In this document: piece after piece, positions 26,019 to 35,087 of the stretch | Numbering within the stretch: the stretch's first letter is position 1 | How the letters are laid out: each line of letters opens with the position of its first letter | DNA from: Paludibaculum fermentans | Lineage (GTDB): Bacteria; Acidobacteriota; Terriglobia; Bryobacterales; Bryobacteraceae | Direction of reading: 5' to 3' | Length of the DNA stretch: 64,000 bases | Assembly (NCBI RefSeq): GCF_015277775.1 | Contig: NZ_CP063849.1 | Span: forward strand, 4,464,001-4,528,000 | The notes under the pieces: generated by a model | The model's database searches: none | What the model was told of the DNA's origin: nothing | The model's input: the letters and a program-made list of their open reading frames with translations, nothing else | Position numbers and translations under genes: made by a program

Positions 26019-28022
26019 ATGCGCCTCATTAGCTTCCTCTCGGCCGTTCTTGTGTTTGGCACCGCCGCCGCCCAGACCATCACTTCCCCCGACCAGCACC
26101 TCACCATCGCCTTCCAAACGGTCACCCCCGCCACAGCCTCACCCGGCCAGTCTTTGACGGGACTCCCGCCGTCTCCTCAGGGACAACTCGTCTATCGTGT
26201 GACGTTCCACGGCAAGGAGTTGGTCGAGTCTTCCGCCCTCCGCCTGGAGCTGAGGGACCAGCCGGCGCTCGGCACGGCGGTCCGCATCGTGAACGTCTCC
26301 ACATCCTCCATCGACGAGACTTACCGTCTGCCGCACGGGAAAACCAGCACGGCCCGCGACCATTGCCAGGCCCTCCGGCTGGATCTGGAGGAGACCGCCC
26401 CGCCAGCCCGCAAGTTCATCGTGGAAGCGCGCGCCTACAACGATGCCGTCGCGTTCCGTTACGTAATTCCTGCCCAGCCCGGACTCAGCGAGTATGTCCT
26501 GACCCGGGAAGCAACCGAGTTCCGCATCGCCAAGGATCCCATCACCTACGCCTTGGTCCTGCCCAATTACCGCTCCATGTACGAGAGCGAATTCCTCAAG
26601 CTCCCGGCCAGCGCCTTCTCGAACCAGGGCGGCGTCAAAAGCTCCTCGCTCATCGGCCTGCCGCTGCTCATGGAAGTCCCCGGCGTCGCCTGGGCCGCCA
26701 TCACCGAGGCCGATATGCGGGGCAATGCCGCCATGTACCTCGAGAACCCCTCCGGCAGCTGGGCGGGGCACTACTTCGAATCGCGCCTGGCTCCGCAGGT
26801 GGAAGACCCCGCAGTCGCAGTACGCTCCACCCTGCCCCACAACTCTCCCTGGCGCATCATCCTGGTCGGCACGGAGCCCGGCCGCCTCATCGAATCCACC
26901 GTCATCACCAATCTGAATCCGCCGCCGGCCATCTCCGACATCTCCTGGATCCATCCCGGCAAAGCCTCGTGGGATTGGTGGAATGGCAGCCAGGGCCGCG
27001 ACGGCAAGCCGGCCTTCACCACCGAAACGATGAAGTATTACGTCGACTTCTCCGCCCACTCCGGCTTCCCCTACATGCTGGTGGATGCCGGTTGGAGCAG
27101 CCTCGACAACATTACCAGGATCAACGGCCGTGTCGACGTGCCGGAACTCGTCAACTACGCCGCCCCGAAGAACGTCAGAATCTGGATCTGGCTGCACTAT
27201 CGCGGCGTAGTCAAACAGATGGAAGAGGCCTTCGCGATCTATGAGAAGTGGGGCGTCGCCGGCATGAAGATCGATTTCATTGAACGCGACGACCAGGCCG
27301 GCATCGACTTCTACTACAAAGTGGCCGAATGCGCCGCCCGTCACCACTTAATGGTCGACTTCCATGGCTCGACGAAGCCCACCGGCATGGAGCGCACCTG
27401 GCCCAACGTCATGGGCTATGAAGCAGTGCTCGGCATGGAACAGTCCAAGGCCGGCGCCCGCGACAACCCCGACAGCCACGTCACCTTGCCCTTCACCCGC
27501 ATGCTCACCGGCCTGATGGACTACACGCCCGGCGGCTTCGAGAACGCCACCAAGGCCGATTTCGTGCCGCGCGGCCTTGCGCCCATGGTGATGGGGACCC
27601 GCGCCCACCATCTCGCGATGTACGCAGTCTACGATGCCCCCGTGCAGATGGTAGCGGACAGTCCGGCCGCCTATCGCGACCAGCCTTCGTTCGAATTCAT
27701 CAGGAGCGTCCCTGCATCCTGGGACGAGAGCAAGGTGCTTGCCGGGCTGCCTGGAGAGTTCATCGTCATGTCCCGCCGCCACGGCAATGAGTGGTTCCTG
27801 GGCGCCATGACCAATTGGACCCAGCGGGAGGTGGAAATCCCGCTTTCGTTCCTGCCGTCCGGCTCGTTCACCGCCGAGATTTATGCCGACGCGGCAGACT
27901 CCGCCACGTCGCCCAAGAACATCTCGATCCGGAAGCAGGGCGTCGATCGCGCCAAGACCCTGAAGCTCAGCATGGCGCCCGGCGGCGGTTACGCAGCCCG
28001 CCTCGCCCCGGCCAAACCCTGA
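26019..28022 (+). CDS. GH97 glycosidase, retaining type (alpha-galactosidase-like)
   Basis: 667 residues, signal peptide MRLISFLSAVLVFGTAAA. Domains: N-terminal beta-sandwich (about 25-290), catalytic TIM barrel (about 295-560, FPYMLVDAGWSSL), C-terminal beta-sheet domain. In GH97, inverting alpha-glucosidases lack the Asp that retaining members use as nucleophile. Here GMKIDFIERDDQ supplies Asp419, and 55 residues later GMEQ supplies Glu474. That matches the spacing I recall for Asp415/Glu470 of the Bacteroides retaining alpha-galactosidase. The likely role is periplasmic release of alpha-linked galactose or similar sugars. It is convergent with the TPR gene at 28145, with a hairpin between them. 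Confidence 0.9.
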   Translation: MRLISFLSAVLVFGTAAAQTITSPDQHLTIAFQTVTPATASPGQSLTGLPPSPQGQLVYRVTFHGKELVESSALRLELRDQPALGTAVRIVNVSTSSIDETYRLPHGKTSTARDHCQALRLDLEETAPPARKFIVEARAYNDAVAFRYVIPAQPGLSEYVLTREATEFRIAKDPITYALVLPNYRSMYESEFLKLPASAFSNQGGVKSSSLIGLPLLMEVPGVAWAAITEADMRGNAAMYLENPSGSWAGHYFESRLAPQVEDPAVAVRSTLPHNSPWRIILVGTEPGRLIESTVITNLNPPPAISDISWIHPGKASWDWWNGSQGRDGKPAFTTETMKYYVDFSAHSGFPYMLVDAGWSSLDNITRINGRVDVPELVNYAAPKNVRIWIWLHYRGVVKQMEEAFAIYEKWGVAGMKIDFIERDDQAGIDFYYKVAECAARHHLMVDFHGSTKPTGMERTWPNVMGYEAVLGMEQSKAGARDNPDSHVTLPFTRMLTGLMDYTPGGFENATKADFVPRGLAPMVMGTRAHHLAMYAVYDAPVQMVADSPAAYRDQPSFEFIRSVPASWDESKVLAGLPGEFIVMSRRHGNEWFLGAMTNWTQREVEIPLSFLPSGSFTAEIYADAADSATSPKNISIRKQGVDRAKTLKLSMAPGGGYAARLAPAKP

Positions 28023-28065
28023 GGCGACAGCGGAGCCAGTTCGCACGGGAAACCGCGCACAAATG

Positions 28066-28098
28066 CAAAGGCGGCTGGGTTGCCCCAACCGCCCTTTG
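28066..28098. terminator. bidirectional hairpin between convergent genes
   Basis: CAAAGG-CGGCTGGG pairs with CCCAACCGCCCTTTG around a TTGC loop, with one bulge and one mismatch. It sits between the convergent GH97 and TPR genes (stops at 28022 and 28145). The T-tract is short on both strands. Confidence 0.6.
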
Positions 28099-28144
28099 CT
28101 CGCAGGATCCTGTGAGCCTCCTCAAGCCCACCGGACAAATCAAA

Positions 28145-29773
28145 CTAGTCTCCGAAGTAGCCTTGTGCCAGCTCCGGCTTCATCTCCAGCGCCTGCCGCC
28201 AGCAGGAGCGCGCTTCCTCGGCCCTGCCCTGGAGCTTCAACGCATGGCCCAGGTTCAGCAGCGCCTCGGGGAAGTTCGGCCGCAGGCCCAGGGCTTCCCG
28301 GTACAGCGACACCGCGTCGTCCACATGGCCCTGCTTCTGCAGCAACAGGCCCGTATTGTAGAACAGTTCCGGAGTCCGCTCGCCCAGGTCGATCAGCTTG
28401 CCCTGCAGGTCCAGCGCCTTCGGATGGTCCTGGCGCTCGATGGCCAGCGCGGCCAGTCCGCGCATCGCTTCCACGCTGTCCGCCTTCACTGCCAGCGCGG
28501 CCTCGAAGCTGCGGATCGATTTCTCGTTCTCGCCGATCTGCTTGTAGCCGAGGCCCAGGTTGATCAGCGCCTCCAGCCAGTCCTTCCGCTTCGCGATGCA
28601 ACGCTCGAACGCCTGAATCGCGTTCATCGCATCGCCGCGGGTCAGTTGCAGATAGCCCAAACGGAACCAGGCATCGTCCCATTCCGGATTCTTGTGCAGC
28701 AGCCGTCCGTACATCTCTTCGGCTTCCGCCGTCTGGCCCTGCTCCTCGAGCAGGCCCGCCAGGTTCGACAACACTTCCGGCGTGTCGGACTTCAGCCGCA
28801 GCGCGCTCTCGTAGGATTCGCGGGCGCCCTTCGGGTTGCCCAGGTTTTGCCGCACCACGCCCAGGTTCGCCCACGTCTGCGGATGCTCCGGCTTCAGCCG
28901 CGCCGCCTCGACGTACGCCTTCTCCGCCTGGTCGTGCTTGCTCAGCTTCTGATACGCCACGCCCAGGTTGTACCAGCGCTCAAAGTGCTCCGGCGTCAGT
29001 TCCACCAGCTTCGCGCAATACTTCGAAGCCGCTTCATAGTCTTCCGCCGCGAACGCGCACCAGGCCAGGCCTTCCAGCGCGGCCTGCGAGAACGGCCGCA
29101 GCGTGAGCAACTTCTCGCTCATGTCGCGGACGAGGGCTGTGTCGCCCTTGCGCATGCCGATGTGCACGATGTTCGCCATCGGCTCTTCGGCGTTGGGATT
29201 GGCTTCGATGATCTGGCGGTACAGTTCCAGTGACTCGTCGTAGCGGCCCAGAAGTTCCAGCGCCACGGCCTTGCCGAACAGCGGGGTCTCTTCGTTGGGC
29301 GTCTTGCCCAGGCACGCGTCGAAGCATTCCAGGGCCTTCTCCGCGCTGCGCGTGTGCAGCAGGCAGATGCCCAGGCCCAGTTTCGCATCCATGCGCTTGG
29401 GGTCGCTCGACAACGCGCGTTGGAAATTGCTCGCCGCCTCGTTCCAGCGGCCCAGCTTCTCCTGGCACACGGCAAGATTGAAGTACGCGGAGGTCGAGTT
29501 CGGATCCAGCCCGATCAACGACTCGTAGCTCTTGACAGCCTCTTCGTAAAGCTCCAGCTCAAACTGGATGTGGCCCTTGGCCGAGTACACCTCGCGCGGC
29601 GGATCACCTGATTCCACAGCCCGGTCCAGCTCCCGCAGTGCTTCCTTGCCCTTGCCTTCCAGATGCAGCGCCACCGCCCTCGCCAGCGCGGTTCCGCCGT
29701 CGATCGTGGCCTGAATGTCTTTTGTTTTGTTCGAGTCCCGCATAGAATCCGCCTTTTCGCGCTTTCCGCTCAT
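28145..29773 (-). CDS. large TPR repeat protein
   Basis: 542 residues from ATG 29773, which overlaps the stop of the upstream gene by 4 nt (ATGA); a longer frame to 29866 would cover that gene's end. No signal peptide. Nearly the whole protein is TPR: about fourteen repeats from residue 30 (ALRELDRAVESGDPPREVYS; AVKSYESLIGLDPNSTSAYF; KAYVEAARLKPEHPQTWANL), ending LEMKPELAQGYFGD. Probably a cytoplasmic scaffold. Coupling to the zinc-ribbon membrane protein upstream suggests that they work together. Confidence 0.88.
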   Translation of the reverse strand: MSGKREKADSMRDSNKTKDIQATIDGGTALARAVALHLEGKGKEALRELDRAVESGDPPREVYSAKGHIQFELELYEEAVKSYESLIGLDPNSTSAYFNLAVCQEKLGRWNEAASNFQRALSSDPKRMDAKLGLGICLLHTRSAEKALECFDACLGKTPNEETPLFGKAVALELLGRYDESLELYRQIIEANPNAEEPMANIVHIGMRKGDTALVRDMSEKLLTLRPFSQAALEGLAWCAFAAEDYEAASKYCAKLVELTPEHFERWYNLGVAYQKLSKHDQAEKAYVEAARLKPEHPQTWANLGVVRQNLGNPKGARESYESALRLKSDTPEVLSNLAGLLEEQGQTAEAEEMYGRLLHKNPEWDDAWFRLGYLQLTRGDAMNAIQAFERCIAKRKDWLEALINLGLGYKQIGENEKSIRSFEAALAVKADSVEAMRGLAALAIERQDHPKALDLQGKLIDLGERTPELFYNTGLLLQKQGHVDDAVSLYREALGLRPNFPEALLNLGHALKLQGRAEEARSCWRQALEMKPELAQGYFGD

Positions 29774-32700
29774 TCCGTCTTCCTCCCCTCGGCCTGCACG
29801 TTGTACGGTGCCAGGAACGCACACAGTCGCCCCAAAACGTCGTATTGATGGGTCACTTCCACCCATCGCAGATAGCTCTTGTCGCCCTTCGGGCTGAAGA
29901 AGCCGATGCCTCCGCCTTCCAGTCTCGAGTCGCTGAAGTTATCCACTACCTGGCTCTGAATGTAGGTCGTGAACGAGTCTCCCCGGACCTCCATCTTCAC
30001 CAGATACAACGTGTCACTGTGAACCGGGAATGGAAGCGGTAGGGTTTTTGTGCCCACTTCCTTCCCATTGATCACTGCGTATCGCACCACGCTGGCTTGG
30101 GGAAGCGGTCCGGTCTTCGTGATGACAATCCGCATCGCGTAATAGTTCTTGTTATCCGTCGCGCGGAACACCCAGTTCAGACTGCGCCGTTCAATCTGTC
30201 CAAGGAACTGCATCGTGTAGTCCCTCATGTTGACCGTCGGCGAGTACAACGCCAGCTGTCCCGGTTCCAGGAAGGAGGCTTCGCCATACTTCCAGGTCTT
30301 TGCCCAGCCGTCGGATCCATGCCAGGAACCGAGGCCTCCACGGAAATCGTCATACAGCTTGATCGCCGCCCGGTCCAGAATCACCTTCTGGATCGAGTTC
30401 AATTCGCCGCCGATCACCGAGTGCGCTCTGCTGTCTGCAACAGGTCGCCCTGTTTCAGACTTCGGCGGAGATGCCTTAAAGCTGTAGACTATCAATGCGA
30501 GAATCAACGGCAGGCCCACCGCCACCCACTTCAGGTCGGAGGGCGCATGCGCCCAGAATCGGCGCCCGGGCAGCTTCCGCGTGTCAAACCGCAGCAGTCC
30601 GGCTGAGTGCTTTGCCGCTCGCTCCGCGTTCGCCCGCCGTGGACCCGAGCCGTCCGCCTGGTCGATCAGCAGCCGCGACTTCGGCCGCAACGGTTCCGCG
30701 GACAGCGAATCCGGCCACAGGCCATGGTCGTCCGCCCTGCTGAAGTGCGGCTTGGCCGCCGGTCCGGTCTCGCCGCGCCCGGCGTAGATGCGCAGTTGAT
30801 CGCATTCCGGCGGGCCAGTCAGCTCCCCGGCCTCCAGCCGCTCCGCCTCAACGGCCGCATCAACAGCCGCCGGCTGCGCCTCTCCGGCCAGCGAAGCGGC
30901 TGCGGCCACCGGCGCCACGGCCTCGGCTGCCATCGCTGCCGGATACACGCCCGCTTCAGTTTCGAGGTTCGCCCGCTGCTCTACCACCGTCCACTGGGAA
31001 ACCGCCGCCACTGGCTCTACCGTCTCCCCTTCGGGCCTGACTGCCTGCACGGCCGCCAGGGCTTCGACCGCCGCCGGCTCGGCTTCGGCCAGGACTGGAG
31101 ACACAACCGCCTCTGTTTGCAGCGATTCCATCCCGGCGTCCGGCGGTGCCGGAGGTGCAGCCATCGCCAGCTCCTCCGCAACGGGAGTCCCTTGAGCCGG
31201 CTCGTCAGTCTGGGCCGCCAACGCGGCCACCGGAACGCCTTCAGCCTCCGGTTCAGCCGCCAAAGGCAGCGCAGCCGCCTGAAGCCCGGAGTCGGAGATT
31301 GGAGTTTCAGCAGTCAAGGCTTCCGCGGCTGGCTCCGGCGCCAACTCCCTTATCGCCATTTCCGCCGCGAAGGCCGCCGCAAATTCGTCCTGTGCTGAGC
31401 CTGATATCGCGTCCGGCGCTTCATCGTCGATCAGCGGCCGCACGACTCGCACGAACACAGCTTCGCCAAACTCTTCCGCCGCCAAACCGCCGGCGGGTTC
31501 CTCGATCTTCGGCGCGCTCACCACCGGATCGGGCACTGCGGGCCTGAACCGCCCGCTGGGCATGCATGGGGCCGCGGCAGCATCCAGAATCCCGGACCCT
31601 GGCGCCTCGGCGGGCAACGGCCGCGCCGCACTCAGCGCCGCGCAGACCTCGATCCCACGCAACGTGTGGTCCTGGGCCAGGTCGATTCCGCCCTGAAGAA
31701 GGACAAGCGTTTGCGGCTTGTCCGGCATCCGCTCACTCGGCAGGGCCTCCACGGCAATCTGCCCAAAACCGGCCGCCGCGGCCATGGCCCTAAGCTTCAT
31801 CCGCGCCGTACGCTTGGACGTCGCCATCACGGCCTCAGGCGGCGCGGCGTTCCACAGCGGAAGGGCCGGTTCCAGCAGCTCACACTGCGCGGTGATCTCG
31901 GTTTCCGCAAGCAGCGGCTGTACCGTCAGCGCACCAGGACCGGGAATCCTCGCCATTTCGGTTTCCGTGCGGAGCTCCGCGCCGAAACGGGGCGACGGAT
32001 TCGCAGGCAACGCCGGATCCTGTTCGGCCCCCCAGCCCGGCAAGGCAAGCGGGACTTCCAGTTCTGGCAGGGCAATGCCGCAAACGGAACCACGCTCTAG
32101 TGCTGGCAGCGCTACAGGGAGCAGCGCCTCGGAGATCGGCAGGGGATCCGCATCGGGCTCCGCTGCGCGATCCGCCACGATCGCCGGCAAGACCGCCCAG
32201 CGTTGCGGCGGGTGAGCCGTATTCAGCTCCACTTCCGTGACCGTGCGCACCGGCACGGGTCCTGCAATCGGACAGGCCAGCGGCAGCAGTGCGTCCGCCA
32301 ACCCCAGGGATTCTGGCGCCAGGGCATCCTGTCGGTCGGGAGCCACCGTCCCGCAAAAAAGAACCGGTATACAGGCTGCCCCGGCAAAATCCGCAATCTC
32401 CGCCGGCGTCTCCCGGACGACGGCGGCCATCGAAAGCCCAGTCTTTGTTGATAGACGCGCCAGGCCCGCTGCCTCGGGCTCCAGTTCGGGCTGGACCGGC
32501 TTGGCGCCGGCGGGCAGCCGAATGCCCAGGCGGAAGAGTGGATTGAGAACCACCTGCCGGGCGTTGCGAGCCAGGGGCGAAAGCTCCAGGCCCAATCTCA
32601 GCCCTTCCGGCGCCTCAAACCCTTGATGCTGCAGCGCCACCTGGCAGCCTGGCTTCGAGCTGCTCAACTTCGGATCAAAAGGGAGTGCGTGAGGGACGAA

Positions 32701-32982
32701 TAGGACCTTGCGTCCATTCGGTTTAAACCATTCGGCGATCGGGCGCGCTTCCGGCACCGCCTGCTCCGCCTCGGCCACCGCGGCCTTGGTTCGCATCACG
32801 GGCTTCGGAGCCGGTTTTGCCATCGCGGGCCGCTCTATCCGGTTCTGCGATTCAATCAGACGGGCCAGCGCCAGATCGCTCTGTTGCTGTTGGAAGATCT
32901 GCCGGTGTTCAGCCGTGCAGAACTCTCCGTCCGAGAATTTTCGCAGCAAGGATAATCGCTTGCCGCAGTGCAGACAACGCAT
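29770..32982 (-). CDS. zinc-ribbon, Ala/Glu/Pro-rich single-span membrane protein
   Basis: 1070 residues. The first 30 residues hold CLHCGKR...FCTAEH, a four-ligand zinc-finger of a kind often seen at the N-terminus of acidobacterial proteins. About 750 residues of Ala/Glu/Pro-rich low-complexity sequence follow. A transmembrane helix lies near residues 818-838 (VAVGLPLILALIVYSF). The C-terminal 190 residues are a beta-sandwich resembling LamG/DUF1080 modules (KLYDDFRGGLGSWHGSDGW ... NYYAMRIVITKTGP), predicted outside the membrane. So a cytoplasmic zinc domain is tethered to an external glycan-binding-like domain. Function unknown. Confidence 0.8.
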   Translation of the reverse strand: MRCLHCGKRLSLLRKFSDGEFCTAEHRQIFQQQQSDLALARLIESQNRIERPAMAKPAPKPVMRTKAAVAEAEQAVPEARPIAEWFKPNGRKVLFVPHALPFDPKLSSSKPGCQVALQHQGFEAPEGLRLGLELSPLARNARQVVLNPLFRLGIRLPAGAKPVQPELEPEAAGLARLSTKTGLSMAAVVRETPAEIADFAGAACIPVLFCGTVAPDRQDALAPESLGLADALLPLACPIAGPVPVRTVTEVELNTAHPPQRWAVLPAIVADRAAEPDADPLPISEALLPVALPALERGSVCGIALPELEVPLALPGWGAEQDPALPANPSPRFGAELRTETEMARIPGPGALTVQPLLAETEITAQCELLEPALPLWNAAPPEAVMATSKRTARMKLRAMAAAAGFGQIAVEALPSERMPDKPQTLVLLQGGIDLAQDHTLRGIEVCAALSAARPLPAEAPGSGILDAAAAPCMPSGRFRPAVPDPVVSAPKIEEPAGGLAAEEFGEAVFVRVVRPLIDDEAPDAISGSAQDEFAAAFAAEMAIRELAPEPAAEALTAETPISDSGLQAAALPLAAEPEAEGVPVAALAAQTDEPAQGTPVAEELAMAAPPAPPDAGMESLQTEAVVSPVLAEAEPAAVEALAAVQAVRPEGETVEPVAAVSQWTVVEQRANLETEAGVYPAAMAAEAVAPVAAAASLAGEAQPAAVDAAVEAERLEAGELTGPPECDQLRIYAGRGETGPAAKPHFSRADDHGLWPDSLSAEPLRPKSRLLIDQADGSGPRRANAERAAKHSAGLLRFDTRKLPGRRFWAHAPSDLKWVAVGLPLILALIVYSFKASPPKSETGRPVADSRAHSVIGGELNSIQKVILDRAAIKLYDDFRGGLGSWHGSDGWAKTWKYGEASFLEPGQLALYSPTVNMRDYTMQFLGQIERRSLNWVFRATDNKNYYAMRIVITKTGPLPQASVVRYAVINGKEVGTKTLPLPFPVHSDTLYLVKMEVRGDSFTTYIQSQVVDNFSDSRLEGGGIGFFSPKGDKSYLRWVEVTHQYDVLGRLCAFLAPYNVQAEGRKTE

Positions 32983-33089
32983 GCGTCGATCCGTACCCTT
33001 CCATCACAATAATCGGCACGCTTTAAAGTGAAGACTATGCGCGATAGCGCTTAGTTTTGGGGTAGGTAGACTAAGGCTCAGCCCAAGTA

Positions 33090-33107
33090 CTAGGTGCGTT
33101 TACCTAG
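33090..33107. other. inverted repeat upstream of the zinc-ribbon gene
   Basis: CTAGGT-N6-ACCTAG, perfect 6-bp arms, just after the dehydratase stop (33118) and about 110 bp before the zinc-ribbon gene start. It could be an operator or a weak hairpin; no T-tract follows. Confidence 0.3.
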
Positions 33108-33117
33108 AGGATCCGCC

Positions 33118-34260
33118 TCATGCCGGATACTGGCGGGTTTCTACGTCATCCTGCTTCAGCCGGTCCTCATTCAGGCGAACACCCAGCCCAGTGCCTTGCG
33201 GCAACGGCAGCCAGCCGTCCACGGGCAGCAGCTCCGAATCCATAAGGCCTTTATATTCATCCAGGTAGTGCCGCCGGACCGTCTCGCAGATCCGCAGATT
33301 CGGCACCGCCGCCGCATAGTGCGCGCTGGCCCAGTGCAGCACCGGCCCGCCGCAGTTATGTGGAGCCACTGGAAGGTATTGCGCCTCGGCCAGCACCGCG
33401 ATCTTGCGCCCCTGCGTGAAGCCGCCGCACCACGCCAGGTCGGGCATTACTACCCGCGCCGCCCTTAGCTCCAGCAGCTCACGAAACTGCCAGATCGTCA
33501 TCAAACGCTCGCTCAGGTATAGAGGCAGGCTCGTCGCTAAGGCCAATTCCCGGTAGGCCGCCATATTGTCCTGCGGCAGCATCTCTTCCAGCCACATGGG
33601 TTTGAGCGGCTCCAGCGCCTTGGCAATCTCGATGGCGCAGGGCAGATTCCAGAAACCGTGGAACTCCATCGCCACTTCCATGCTGTCCCCAAACTCGGCC
33701 CGGATCGCCTCCAGGCCCGCCAACCCGCGGCGCATCTGCTCCGCCGTGATCCAGTTTCCGCCCGTCTCCTTGGCAATCGGGTCGAACGGCCAGATCTTCA
33801 TCGCCCGCACACCCATCTCCCTCAACGACCGCGCCAGTTCCACCGGCTGCGTCAGGAAGTCGTAATGGTCATAGCACGTGTTGTAGATCCGGATCCGGTC
33901 CCGGCACGGCCCGCCCATCATCTTATAGATGGGCTGCCCCGCCGCTTGCCCAGCCAGGTCCCAAAGCGCAATGTCGATCGCACTCATCGCCCGCATCTCG
34001 GCGCCGGCCCAGCCGCTATAAGCGACCTCGAGAAACAGGTCGGCCCAGATCTTTTCAATGGCAAGGGGGTCGCGGCCGATCAACAGGGGGGCCAGGCGGT
34101 CGAGGATCACAGCCTGTTCACTAGCGGGGTGGGGATACGTCTCGCCTAAACCAATCAATCCTTCATCGGTATGAATTCGAACCCACAACCAGCCGATGGG
34201 GCCTGCGTGCACGGTCAAACCGCGACGCAGGCGCACCGTTTCGACTTTTGTAATCTTCAT
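33118..34260 (-). CDS. enolase-superfamily sugar acid dehydratase (mandelate racemase/muconate lactonizing type)
   Basis: 380 residues. N-terminal capping domain (about 1-125, MKITKVETVRLRRG ... AMSAIDIALWDLAGQAAGQP) and C-terminal modified TIM barrel. Metal ligands are the acidic residues in VAMEFHG, MWLEEML and LYLSERL; the late base is the His in PVAPHNCGGPV. The early block RAMKIWPFD replaces the K-x-K pair of mandelate racemase, as in galactonate/gluconate-type dehydratases. The likely reaction is removal of water from an aldonic acid to a 2-keto-3-deoxy acid in the cytoplasm; the exact substrate is not evident. Confidence 0.85.
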   Translation of the reverse strand: MKITKVETVRLRRGLTVHAGPIGWLWVRIHTDEGLIGLGETYPHPASEQAVILDRLAPLLIGRDPLAIEKIWADLFLEVAYSGWAGAEMRAMSAIDIALWDLAGQAAGQPIYKMMGGPCRDRIRIYNTCYDHYDFLTQPVELARSLREMGVRAMKIWPFDPIAKETGGNWITAEQMRRGLAGLEAIRAEFGDSMEVAMEFHGFWNLPCAIEIAKALEPLKPMWLEEMLPQDNMAAYRELALATSLPLYLSERLMTIWQFRELLELRAARVVMPDLAWCGGFTQGRKIAVLAEAQYLPVAPHNCGGPVLHWASAHYAAAVPNLRICETVRRHYLDEYKGLMDSELLPVDGWLPLPQGTGLGVRLNEDRLKQDDVETRQYPA

Positions 34261-34308
34261 CCTTGAAGGATTCTGGGCGGACTAGCTACCAAAGCTGGCC
34301 TGGGAGGG

Positions 34309-34818
34309 TTACAGGGGCTCTGGGAACTTTAAGTTGGACTTCGAAAGCGCACGTCCTAGTACATCTGCCGCCTCGGGCTCTTTCATAGCCCGCGACGTCG
34401 CCAGTTCGGTCACCAGCATGATCCGCGCTCGGTCGAGCATCTTCTTCTCGCGGAAAGACAACGGCTTCGCGGACTGAAGCCTGACCAGGCACTTCAGAAC
34501 CTCCGCCACTTCGAGCAGACTACCGCTCTGCATCTTGGCGGAATTTTCCTTGAATCGATCTTTCCAGTCCTGGCAACTCTTGCTTTCGCCGGTTGCCAGA
34601 TAGTTGAGGACCTTGGTGATCTCACCGTTCTTGGTCACTTTGCGCAGGCCGACCACGTCGACATGCGAGAAGGGAACCATAACGGTAAGACTGTTATAGG
34701 AGAGACGGAGGAGATAAAACTTCTCGGATTGAATGCCGAAGGAACGAGAGCTGATGTTCTCGATTGTGCCCACCCCATGGTTCGGGTAGACCACCTTCTC
34801 ACCGACTTGAAAGGTCAT
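34309..34818 (-). CDS. CarD-family RNA polymerase-binding regulator
   Basis: 169 residues. The N-terminal Tudor-like RNAP-interaction domain (FQVGEKVVYPNHGVGTIENI, about 1-60) binds the beta subunit; the C-terminal helical domain (about 70-165, WKDRFKENSAKMQSG ... LSFREKKMLDRARIML) contacts DNA upstream of the -10 box. CarD/CdnL proteins stabilise open complexes at rRNA and housekeeping promoters. The gene has its own strong promoter with an inverted repeat in the leader, see 34850-34908. Confidence 0.93.
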   Translation of the reverse strand: MTFQVGEKVVYPNHGVGTIENISSRSFGIQSEKFYLLRLSYNSLTVMVPFSHVDVVGLRKVTKNGEITKVLNYLATGESKSCQDWKDRFKENSAKMQSGSLLEVAEVLKCLVRLQSAKPLSFREKKMLDRARIMLVTELATSRAMKEPEAADVLGRALSKSNLKFPEPL

Positions 34819-34849
34819 GCACGGACCTCGCTGCCACTATCCTGAGGTT

Positions 34850-34863
34850 GTAGATAAATCTAC
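34850..34863. promoter_or_regulatory. inverted repeat in the carD leader
   Basis: GTAGAT-AA-ATCTAC, perfect 6-bp arms, about 17-30 nt downstream of the carD -10 box; a third GTAGAT half-site follows at 34870. Candidate operator. Confidence 0.4.
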
Positions 34864-34879
34864 ATTACGGTAGATCCCA

Positions 34880-34908
34880 ACTGTAAACTGCCTGCACCTG
34901 AATGTCAA
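34880..34908 (-). promoter_or_regulatory. sigma-70 promoter of the carD-family gene
   Basis: On the minus strand TTGACA (34903-34908, perfect consensus) and TACAGT (34880-34885, 4 of 6) with a 17-nt spacer. Start near 34873 gives a 55-nt leader. The rest of the 34819-35083 gap shows only AT-rich sequence and the hairpin at its right end. Confidence 0.7.
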
Positions 34909-35049
34909 TGGGAAAGAGTGGCAAAGCTTTCATTCGCTGGCATTTACCCTAGTTAATCCGAGCTGACATTACAGCTGCCGACGTTACATTTCAGACCACC
35001 AAGTCCTCTGTATACAAAGATACCACACCCCGCAAGTGTTACCTTCGTC

Positions 35050-35087
35050 GTGACTTTGTAAGGGGTTACGGCAAACCCCCTTGTCAC
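35050..35087 (-). terminator. hairpin at the end of the sugar isomerase-like gene
   Basis: GTGAC...AAGGGGTT pairs with AACCCCCTT-GTCAC, with a 5-nt bulge; the stem includes the stop codon region of the gene at 35084. No clear T-tract, so termination strength is uncertain. Confidence 0.35.
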
